Assembly: GCA_047967505.1 (NCBI GenBank)
Contig: CM106539.1
From: Dipteris shenzhenensis
Lineage: Eukaryota; Polypodiophyta; Polypodiopsida; Gleicheniales
Direction: 5' to 3' (one strand)
DNA: 64,000 nucleotides
The notes beneath the pieces are model-generated. The model was not told the origin of the DNA, made no database searches, and saw only the letters and a program-made list of their open reading frames with translations. The position numbers were made by a program, and so were the translations under genes. Position 1 is the first letter of the stretch, and every line of letters starts with the position of its first letter. Shown in pieces: positions 25,001 to 36,700 of the stretch.

Positions 25001-27336
25001 GCCCACCCTATGCGAGGCTAGAGTAGGCCCCCTTCCACCCCCTTATATTTATCTCAGTCTTGGTTTTGCCCAGTAGTAGACGGCCTTTCTTGATTTCTCT
25101 TGCAGCCTCTCTGTTTCCATTTTGTAGTTCTTCTGGTCGTGGTGTTTGCTCTCCTTTTGGTGTTCTTTTATTGCTGCACTCCCACACTATCATCGATTAA
25201 CCAGCCCAAGGACTGCTGTGCTGCAATTGCAAACAACAAAGGGGATAAAGGGCACCCTTTCTTGATAGATCTTTTAAGTGTGAAAGGCTCTGTGGCTATC
25301 CCATTTACTTATGGATCTTTTAGATGAGATGCTCGAATTTTTGGAAGTTATGTCCATGTCACGCTTGACGACAGTAGCTGATCTACAAGAATCTCCCCTA
25401 ATCTTGTTTCATGTGTGGTAGAAGTGGCCACATTGTCAAGGACTGTCCATTGAAGAGGAAAATCCAGCCTCTAGCCATAGAGGTAGATGCTAAGCAAATA
25501 TTACATGCCAAAGAAGAGGTTTAGAGACCTGTTAAGAACTGTAGCAAACAAAGTGAAAACTCTAAATTGTTGGGCGCTGATGATGTCAGTGGGGATGTCA
25601 TAGTAGCCAGTTGCTGCTATGTGTGATGGACCTTATGGTTTTCAACCTTATGAGTGACTATCATGAAATTGAAACTGCACTAGGTTGTGTTTTAAGAGAA
25701 TGAATTTGGGCATGTTTCTGGATTCATCTAGATATATAGTGATTTTAATATGGTTGAGAGTCTATCGAACAGGTAGAAAGGCGCATTAATTTGTGGCTTG
25801 GATCTTGTCTTACGGGTAGACACTAAACATGTAGTAAGCTGAGGCATGTAGCAATGGAGATGTGATCCAATTGCTTTCTAATTGGAATCCCAAGACATTG
25901 TTGTATGTTAACCACCTTTCATGAAAGAAGTTGAACACCTCTAGGTTTGGTGCCATAATTTTTTGCACTCATTCTTGTACATTCAGCCTTCCATTTGCCA
26001 CATTGTCATCTCTTTGTGTTGCTTGGAAGTTTCACAAAACTCCAAAAAAACCAAGATTTATAGCAGCTGCTTGTGAGACTACTTTGACGGATATCTCTAA
26101 ATGGCTAAGCTACTACTTCAAAGCCATGTTGCCTAGTGTCCATGAACTTTGGATGGACTTATTAAAGGAGGCAGATGTCCCCTTGCACTCAAGCAAGATT
26201 TTAAATGGCTCTGTAGGAGTGATTCCTGTTGTAAATTTTTATAATTCCTCTCGAAGCATTCAGGAAAAAGAGTCTCTTATTCTCCTACAAACCTATGATT
26301 TTACTACCCTTTACACAAAGATCGAGCTAGAAGATTTGAAGTTTAGAATAAAAAAGCTAGTGGCTGAAGTTTTCAAGCTGAGATTTGACAAAGATAGATG
26401 CGAAGTGCTAAAAGTTGAGAAAACAGCTTTATGTTTTGACTTTTTGTGGCTAAATACATGACATTGATTCTAAAAAGAAAAGATACACAAAGGTAGTAGC
26501 TGTTGAAGATGTCTTTACATCACAATAGGTGATTCTTTGTTTCAACAAATTATAAGAATCCCCATGGGCACTAATTGTGCTGTCTTTTTAGCAAACTTTT
26601 ATCTCGTCACTTATGAATTTGAATTTATGCAATGTCTTATTTCTATTAATACCTGCCCTATCATTTTACAAAAGCTTAGCCAAGTTAGGCGTTTTATAGA
26701 TGATTTATTTGTACCAGATGTTCTTGACTTTCAAGACTTTATGTACAAAGACGCTTGTGCTTTTGGAGAAGGAATCTATCCTCGTGACTCTTGTGAACCG
26801 AACTGCACTTCAAGAGGGGATTCTTATGTTTTCTTAGATCGTAGACCTTCTCAATCTTCCGTAGGATTAGAGGTTGACATATTTGATAAACGTGAACAAC
26901 CTGAATATAGTGGTTTACACATTATAAAAATGCCTCACATTGACTCAAACATTTCTGATTTGGCAAAATATGGAGTCATTTCTTCCCAATTACATAGATT
27001 TTCCCGCCTTCGTACAACTAAGGATTCTTTCATTACTCAATGTAGTAATTTTATCACTTATACACAAGAGGTATAATCCAAGAAAAATAATTTAAAAAGT
27101 GCGCACAATCTTAGATATGAAGTCTTTTATCTATGGTGTATTGGCCTTAGGCATTTTTAGAACGATCGAACATAAGCTAGAAACAAAAAGCGGGGAGCTG
27201 AATAGCCCATTTTTCTTTTAGTTTCAAAAGAGAGTTTGATTGAGTATGCATGTGCTTTCTAAGTTACGAATGTAATTTTGCATCTTTGTAGGAAGCAGTA
27301 CATAAGTGTAAGGGCTCCATTTAGTTTTTATGTTTT

Positions 27337-27384
<48 letters not shown>

Positions 27385-30300
27385 ATTCCTGTTTTTTGGA
27401 AGATTTTGTTTCTTGATTTGCTTAGTCACCTTCTTACTTTCTTCTTTATTTCTTGTTTTCTTTCTCTTTTATTTATTTGACGTATTTTAGTTAGCACTGG
27501 GTTTGCCCAGGAGACTCCGCGGGTCTTTAGAAACCCAGTATAGCTTGGGTGCTGATGACGACATAAGTGTTGCTTTGCTTGCTAAGTATGTCTTCCTTTT
27601 GTTTTTCAAAAAAGTTTTTGTTACCTCTTTTTTCTTCTCTTTCTTTTTTTCTTTTATTTTGTGTGTAGATTTTTGGACTTTAGAACAACAAAAAATCTAA
27701 ATTTGTATGATTGGATATATTCTAGGCTTACAAAGGTATATTTAAAATGCGGAGAATATACCTTGGGATTTGGAAGAATATGTGTTGAGCTTTGATGATC
27801 AGATTTTTCATTTGCGTACCTGATCCCCCCCCCCCCCCCCCCCCCCAAGCGCCTTCCAGCCTCAGGTCAGATCTTAATAGCAGGTGTGGCTATTTTTGCA
27901 GGTACAACGCATGCCATATCCTACCAACATGAGGTATGCTGTATGCCTGGCATATGATTACGAATATGCATCTTGATGGGAACATATAAGTGAAACCAGA
28001 AATGCATATGATAGGTAGTGTATTGGCATTTTCTACAGGAGGATAGGAAATCTAGTCTGATCATGGTGACTGACAGATTCATACTACTAACTGATAGCTG
28101 GAAGCATGTTTAAACATCATTATGAGATTCAGCCTGTGTGTCATTTCAAGAGTATAATGCACACAGGAATCTTAAAACAGAGTTAGTTCCGTGGCTATCA
28201 CATTAGATTGCAAAAGGGGAAAGACATCAGGAAGTTCTGGGGGCTATATACAAATTTCAGTCTTTGTCCAGTCAAATGACCAATTTATCCTCTTCACAGA
28301 CAAAACTGGCTGGTCAGGCTTTGTACTATTTCCTCACAACCGGTCTAGGTGTTCAAACTCTTGGGGAGGAATACAGTAATATAACTCAGGTATTTGGTTC
28401 CCTTTCTCTTTATGCCTTATTGATGTCTGTGCAGTCGATTCTTAGGTTAGGCATTATAGCAGGTTTCCTTTGCTAATCATAGGAAGTCTGAGGGACAGCC
28501 GTCTATATGCTTTATTATATTATCAAATTATGATTTGATATAGGGCAGTATTCTGTCTACTAGTGTTTAACCATCAGGAATGCCAAAATACTTTGAATAT
28601 TGAATGCATACGCACATTAAACATTTTAAATGGGCTTGAACTCAGAGTGAAAAAACCCTGTGGAGTGTTGAATATTTTTTCTATTTAAAAAAATTTCTAC
28701 TTGAACATTGAGTGCACATGTATGTTTTCAATGCACGTGAGTGAAGCCATATCCCTTGACAAACTAGGCACTGTAAGAACGTTGCTAAACGGCCATGTTG
28801 ACAACCATTTAAAGTCAAATCTTATCTATTGAATCTATAAATCCGAGTTCTAAGGGCCACAAACTGAAATCAATTCAGGACTACAAAAACACCAAATCAT
28901 TACGCAGAGGACAGGGTTTAAGAAAGATAGAAAGAAAGAAAAGAAAGGTTTATTAATGTCTCGAAAGTCCAAACAAACCTATGATACTAAGAGACTGAAT
29001 TCAGCATGAAAGTACACCCCCTATGGGAGAAATTGGAGGTGTCCTATCACACCCCCAATAACAAAAAACAAAACAAGATACTTGTGATCCTAGGAACTAC
29101 AGGAAGGACTCCATGTGTCGGAGTAATTTCCTGCCATGTCTTAACATTTATCGTGAATCAAGTCTCGGTGTCATAAAGTAGTCTAAGCTCTATGTGGGAC
29201 CGATTTGGGTCCCATACCAACACTGCTTGTCTCCCTTTGTTGCAAGTTGTAGAGATGATGAAAGGGCCCTCCATGGTAGTTTCCGTTGGTCTACATCAGT
29301 TCAGCCGAGTATCAGACTTGGTCCAAATAGGTGATCTGGAATGCATCTATGTGGACGGGTTTCATAGTAAACTCTGTCATGATAATGTTGTGCGGAGTGC
29401 ACCTCTTCCCTTGGGTCATGCGAGATAGCATAGTCTCTCAAAACCGGTCCATTCATCCTCTCTGAGGTCTACTACCTAAAAAGCACTTGGATATAGGGCG
29501 TCTGGTCAAACTAGAGAATTAAAAAAGTGTGATTTTTTGTGGTCACGTGCTGGAAGTGTGTATTTAAGCACTATCTCTCGCGTCTTGCTAGTAAAGCGCG
29601 CCCTCTAGTCAAGCATGTTTGTGCTGCCGGTCTCATGGTAAACTTGAGACCTATGAAGGTGCATTCCAAATATACATAAATTCGACTATCCCAACCAACT
29701 CCCTACAGTGTGAATGCCTTGTGCTGAAGCTGAGCATCATTGGTGTTGAAGATCATAACCTTTGTTTTACCCAAGTTCATGTCCATGTCTCAACTCTCGA
29801 AGAAGTTCTACAACGCTATTAAATATATATGTAGTCTGTTTGTTGTGTCAGAGATCAGAATGACATCATCGGCATGTAGCATTATAGGTATGGCAGTCTT
29901 TGCCAAAGTCGAGCCTGGGCCTCCTATTGTGTCCACGAAAGAGGCCAGCTCAACAATGTTAAGGCCAAATAGGGTGGGGATCAGGGGCATCCCTGTTTCA
30001 CCCCAACGGAGCTGCTTATCTGCTCTAACAACCCCTGCATTGTGTGCACTTATTCTGTAATTCTCTCATACAAAGCCAATGCTTCCCATATAACATCTTG
30101 TGGGATATTTAAGGCTTGGATTCGTGCAATGAGGCGACCCATGGTACTGAAATAGCAACATTGCATGAGGTCTAAATGAGGACTCCCTCCTGCTAGGATT
30201 AGTATCCTTGTACATTTATTACACCTCAATAATACTTGACTTGTTTACAACGGTTAGTCAGAACTCTAGATGGAACCAAACTAGGAAATCTATGACATAC

Positions 30301-33300
30301 AATAAATAGCTGAATAGGTTAAAAAAAAAAAGAAAAAGTGATATATTCCATTCAAAACGAATCATACAACAGGTGGGAGAGAAAGTACTCTATCCCTAGA
30401 CTCAACAATGTGGCAAAAAAACCATGGTGGTGGTCTAAAATGCCACGACATCCCAAAAGGGGTCAAATGAAAAAATAATGAGCAGTCCCATGTCCTCATG
30501 AAGGATAAAAGTTTCCCACGAGCTGCCAAAGAGGTGCCTGTACACCGCTCCCACTGACTCCTGAGAGTGAAGATAATCTCCGCCCAAATGGAAGCGAGAG
30601 TGTCAGCCTCCGTGCATAAATGGCCCCCAAGGACAAAAGAACATCGCGAACACCATATCCGCCATAGGGCAATGCTGGAAATCACCTCCCAGGCTGACCC
30701 TGCAGGTGAAGTAGGCATGGAATCCTGAGCTGGTACAGGTATTAAAAGTAAATCCTGCGGCTCCATGATGCTGACATCTGTGGGACCCTGTCTCTGGCGA
30801 CGCTGCATAAAGAAACCGTGGTCTCCTGGCTCGAATCAAAGAGAGCAAAGGCTCTAGATCCTCTCCCCCAAAGGGCAGCGCCCCATGTCATCAGAAAGGA
30901 CTCGAATGTAACATATGAGAACAACCTGAAGATACCTGTCCATACCACTCTAGAGCTGGGGCAGCTCCATAAACAATGCCTACTAGATTCCTCTGCAAGT
31001 TGACAACGCATACACAACTACCCATCTGCTGAAGCCAAGTACCCACAGGTATACCCCTATGTATAGTGAGCCAAAGAAAGTAGGAGACTTTCCTGGCTCT
31101 ACTGATGCCCCAAAAGTGAGTCCAGTAGCTCAGCAAGAGCTCTGCAGTAAGTCCCTGTGCGTGCCAATGCTGTGAGGCAGATGGTAGGTGATGAGAGTCT
31201 CTCTGCTGAAGCCTGTAACCTGCCCTCGTCGAGTACTGGAAAAAAGAAAGAGGACGAACGCCTGCCACCGGAGCTGGCCATGCCAGCTCACCTGGGTCCC
31301 AGTCGAGCTCCGCAAGAGGTCGACCCTGAAAAATCCAAAGTCTCCATCTAGGATCCTCTGCAATGGTCAACCTGGAAGGATCAGTGGCCCATTCCTTACC
31401 CAGGCAACCAATGACCCTGACTCTCTGCCAAAGGAGCTCTTGTCGATCCAGGGGGGCTGAGTGGGATACAATCTGTGAGAGGGGTCCGTCTCCGGTGCCG
31501 GTCCTAAACGAACTTCAATGCATAGCCCAGCCTCACTAAAACAACCTGACCAAGTAGAGATAGGATGAACATAGGCTGGATCTGTAAGCATATCCCTCCA
31601 CTCCTGAGGAATAGCTCTCATGATCAGTAATCTGGTGGCAACAATCTGTCCAAGTGGCCTGTGTCTATCTCTGATCTCCTCCTCTGACATCTCCACACCT
31701 CCTCTGAACCAATCTCCGACTGTCACAACCCCCTGAGCATGCCATCTGGCCAAGGGAGTCCTAAGTTCTGTACTAGGGGAAGATCCCTGATATCGAACCA
31801 GCGGGTTATGATAGAGTGGCTGTCGGGCAATTTCCTCTTTGGAGGAGGGAACTGCTCTGATGAGGTGTTGTCGAAAGTGATCCCATATCTGAATAAGCCT
31901 TTTCACAAGTGGTGAGGAAGGCTGAGAATGCTGGTCCGCTAGGAAGATCCAACTAACTCTACCTGCCCACTGGCCTGCTGCTCTGGGGGTGCACTGGTGA
32001 ATCCCATAGTAGGAACTGCTTCCACGGCTGATCTCCTGGAGTCAAACCTCTAACAAGAAGTTTGACTAAAAGGGCTCTGCTCTGCATCTCAGGATCAAGA
32101 ACCCCAAGTCCTCCCTGCGAGGAGGGTAAAGTAATAGTATCTCATGAAACCCCGGCCCTAGTGTCCTAAGAACCGTTGCCACCACTTCACAGGAAGTTCC
32201 GGAGCAATCTCCTCACCTGACGGATCGAGTCAGCATGAAAGCACCAACATGACACAACGTACCACATAGTCGCTAGTAGAACCTGGTTGAGTACCAGGGC
32301 TCTTCCGGCCAAAGAAAGTCTAGCCGTGCTCCAGTAGGCCAGCTTTCTCCGGATGCTCTCAAGAAGTAGGGCAAACTGTTGCGTCGGGGACACCTCAATG
32401 CCAACCTGGAAGCCTAGATATCTCATGGAGGTGCCTCTGGGAATCCATACAAAGCCTCTGTCTCCTCCCCATGCTGGGGTATCCTGCTGAGCTCCTGTCT
32501 AGATGCCTTTTGATTTGTCCTGAATAGGTTTTGCAATGATTTCTCCTTCATATAAGAATCTAATAATGGAAAACAACATTGTACAGTGTAGATGCTCTGG
32601 CAACATTCTTGAGATGTTCAAGAACCAAAATCTCCAAGAGACTCGGTATTCCATGGAAGAATTCAGCAAAACAATAGCTAGGACCAAAGTTTAGAACTAG
32701 TTTAGTTATATTAACTAGACCTTTTAAAAACTAGCCCTATGACCAATGCCTCTATGCATGCACACAATCAATAAAAAAAGGGGGCCTTACAACAATTAAT
32801 TACTGTAGGCTTCCTAGGTTGATAACTTGAGGTAGAACACTCTAATTAACCCATAGTTTCACTAACTTGTAGATCTTGTTGTGATCTAATGAGTATGCAT
32901 GTGAGTGATCAGAGCGATGAGGGTTCTTGATCAACTTCTCTCGCCTGTGTAGTAGGTACTTGGCCGCTAGGCTGTTCAGTCTTCACATGAGGGTCGTTCA
33001 ACCCTTGAAATAAGCTCCTTTCATCTGTGTTTTGATGTCAAAGCTGAATACTAGCATAACATTGTGATTGTCACTTCCAAGGTAAAGAAACCCGTATCCC
33101 ATTCTCTTGCAATCTTAGGTTGTCCATATCATGCTACACCTCAATCTTTTCTATAATTGCAATTCGATACCCTAATCATGCCTACATGTCTGGAGCAAAG
33201 ACTCCCTATGTCAGATGGCCTCATGGATGAAGGCTGCCAAGCATCTTTGATCTGGGTAGGAAAGAAGACTGGACAGGGGTCCGAACCCATCCTTGAAGAG

Positions 33301-33704
33301 GTAGTGGTAACAACCTCTGATCTTGTAGTACACGGGGCATCTGAGAGAGAAGTGCTCCTCTGACTTGATCCTCCTGGTGATCGCATAGAGTGAAAATGTC
33401 ACCCTCTCTAGGTACACCCTCCACTCAGCCGTTCTCAATACAGAGACGGTGTGATGAAATGCAGAAATATCCGATCGATATCCTCAAGGAGTGGGGGAGG
33501 TGGATCTGTGTATATCCTGGTGGATCAATGAAGCCCTCTGCTGAGATCCACAGGCAATGGTCTCTATTAGAAGTTGAGCTTGACAGGAAGCTCCCACAGT
33601 GGCAACCAGGTCCTAAATGTGTGTAGCTGTAAGAGATCCTCTTGGATGACCTGGTTCACCTCGTGATATGTAAGCGGGATGAAGGGAGCTGTTAGAAACA
33701 TGGT

Positions 33705-33752
<48 letters not shown>

Positions 33753-36700
33753 AGGGTGTGAGGAAATAATGCTCATATGCTCAAATGAAGACATGACAAA
33801 GGCTTTCATTCATTCATCAAGTATATTTTGACAAGTGAAGTACAAGCCTTTATATAGGCTACTCACACACACTCTAGCACCTAGTGCATATGGGATAGTC
33901 CCATGATGACATGTGGCACTCACACAAGACTCAACACATAAACTAGTACTAGATCACCTAGTACTACACACTAACACATCACATCACCACACTCTTTGGC
34001 TATGATATCTCCAACACCCCCCTTCAGAGCAAAGAGGTGTGAGACCCAACACGCAAGAGTAGACCGATCCCCCCTCCACTGCAATACTGCAAAGAGCAAG
34101 TCCAACTATCCGACACCTCCCGTGTAATAGTGACTTCTCAGTCAGCTTGCGACCGGCAAGGGCAAAACATCACTCGTCATCCCCCCTTGCTCTGAACTGG
34201 GTGGTCAATACCATCAACGAAAGTAAAACACAATACAATTATTTTTGGGGGACAACCCAAGGCAGAGGACCTCTTATTGACTCCAAAGACATTCAATTTA
34301 GAGGGACAACTCAAGGCTGAGAGCCTTTATTTGACTCATCGAAATGCAGCAAGACAGCTCCGAATGCTGTAGCAGATCACGAGGTGAGGGAGATCTTCAC
34401 AAGTTGGTGCTGTAGGTGCCTTGAACAGATGCTAAGTGCCAAAGTCGGCTGAAATATCCTCCAAACATCAAGAAAATATATGAAATATTGAGGTGGTTCT
34501 GCAGCGGCAACCCTAAAATGACTCGAAAGTGCAATAGGAGCTTCAAAATAGGTCGAAAAAGCCTTCAAAAGCCTCGAAATTCTGCAAAGCGGCTCAGCAA
34601 GGCACTCCAAAGTACTGTAGCAGATATTCGATGGCTTCGTGCGCTCCGAAATGCACACAGCGCAACAAGATGGAAAAAGAGCAAGAAAAGCATCATGCTA
34701 ATCTTGCAACTAAAGACAAAGCAGAGGAGATGCCCGAGATAGAAGAGATTCATGATGTTGCTGCCCAAAGTCAAACTTAACGCCAGCTTTTGTAAGCCAA
34801 ACTAAATGGAAGAAAGGTAAAAGAATCCAGTGCAGATATTGTGACAAGTTGGGACACATTGAGGCCAATTGCTTCAACAAGATGGAAAAAGAGCAAGAGA
34901 AGCATCATGCTAATCTTGCAACTAAAGACAAAGTAGAGGAGATGCCCGAGATAGAAGAGATTCATGATGCTGCTGCCCAAAGTCAAACTTAATGAGGACA
35001 ATGATCCTTACAATGACGAATGGGCTATCCATTTCTGAGTGACTATGCCAATAAGGGTAAACCCCAAAAATAGTTGTGTGAGAGACTTAGTTCCAGGCTT
35101 CCGATTTATACCTCCTACCCAGTTCACAATAATGGGGGTGACTGCGAGATGTTCTCCAACACCGGTTGTAAGCCGACAGAGAGGTTTGCTGTCACATGGG
35201 AGGTGTTGGATAGTAGGGCCTGCTCTTTGCAGTAATGTGGTGGGGTGTGAGCTTGATCTACTGGTTGCATATTGGGTTTAAACACCTTTGGTCCAAAGGG
35301 GGGTTTGTTGGAAAAAGTCATAGCCAGGGTGTGGGAACAATAGACCTAGAGTGTGTGGGTGTGAATGTGTCCCCTAGGTGAGTCACATGGGTCACTTGTG
35401 TGTGGGTCTGTCCCTTGAGAGTGTAAGGGGTTAGATTAGATTAGATTTGATTATTATGTGACCTCATCTGTGAGGTGGTTGAGTGTTGAAGATAAGGTTT
35501 GCCTAACTACATGTACTTGTGAAGGCTATCACCTCCTCCTCCGTGATCTTTGAACCAACCAAAATGCGCCTCAGGCAGAATCGATGCTTCTGTAGAGCAG
35601 CAAGAAATGCTCAGCAGAAACGCTTCTGCAGCAGCAAGAAATGACATGAAGGGGAGTGACAGGAGGGGGCGATGGGGATAGCAGCTCCTCGTCGAGTCTG
35701 ATCGCATACTATCCATGATCATCTTTATAAGCTCTAGTTTCATCTATGGTTGGCATCAGCTCGATCTTTGCACCAATGGAACAGCCAATGAAGTTTTCTG
35801 AGTTTCAGTTTTGGAAAATTCATGACTCTATATATGGAAACTTTGTTGATAATGCACACCTTCTACCAACTTTATAGATTTGAAACGATGTTAGCACTTT
35901 GTCTGAGGGGAGGTCCGATCTCTTTCAAAGGTATTACCGTAGGCCTAAGGCCACTGGTGTGAGCTGCAAGAGTGTGTGATACAGGCATTATCGGGTGTGG
36001 ATGTGAAGCCATGAATGACTTCTCGTAGACGTTGGTGTAGTAGATCGCTCAGTGATGGTGCAAGCGTCTATGCTATCAATGATGGTGTAAGTACAGTGTG
36101 GTATGAGTACCGGGTAGACAATAGTGTGAATGATGTACAATTGCTAAACCAAGAGGAAATGCAAGAATCCTTGGGAGGTGGTGAATGAGAAGGAGGACAC
36201 AAAAGTGGAGCACGGTCACAAGAGCCAACCTTCAATGTGAATGAGACGGAACTCAAGCCACATGACACGAGGTCCGTTATACCAGGTGAAGAGAGACGAA
36301 GGGAGAGGAACACAGTAGGAAGAAGTGTTAGAGTAGAGCAAGCACAGATGGGAAAAAGCATAGTTCATCAGGAGGAATGAATCATACACCAAGAGTTACA
36401 CCAGATGGCAAGATACACCAAAGAGGAGATACACTAGGCGAGCTCTTGACTCCAGCCTCTCGATCTCCAGTCACGCTCTATGCTCAAGTCCGAATGCACC
36501 TCTCCTCGAATGCCCAATCCCCTCCCCTTTGCTTGTCTTCACCTTCCCCTCATCGGCTCCTCTTGGATGGAAATACCCTTCCCTGCTTCCTATTGGTTGT
36601 CTTCATATCTCCTTAGCCGTTCTGCCACTTTGTCCTTGATGGCTTCTGCCACTACCCAACCTCCTCCGAGTCGGTGAGTTAAGTACTCCATGTGCACTAC

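Larger units (their letters stand above)
15732..27901 (+). other. PEX10 intron 1 (12,170 bp)
   Basis: Donor GTATGC, acceptor TTTTTGCAG. It holds a minisatellite, a triple hairpin array, a solo LTR, LINE-Y, LINE-Z and LINE-X remnants, a TRIM-like insert and a Penelope-like element, each listed separately. Confidence 0.9.
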
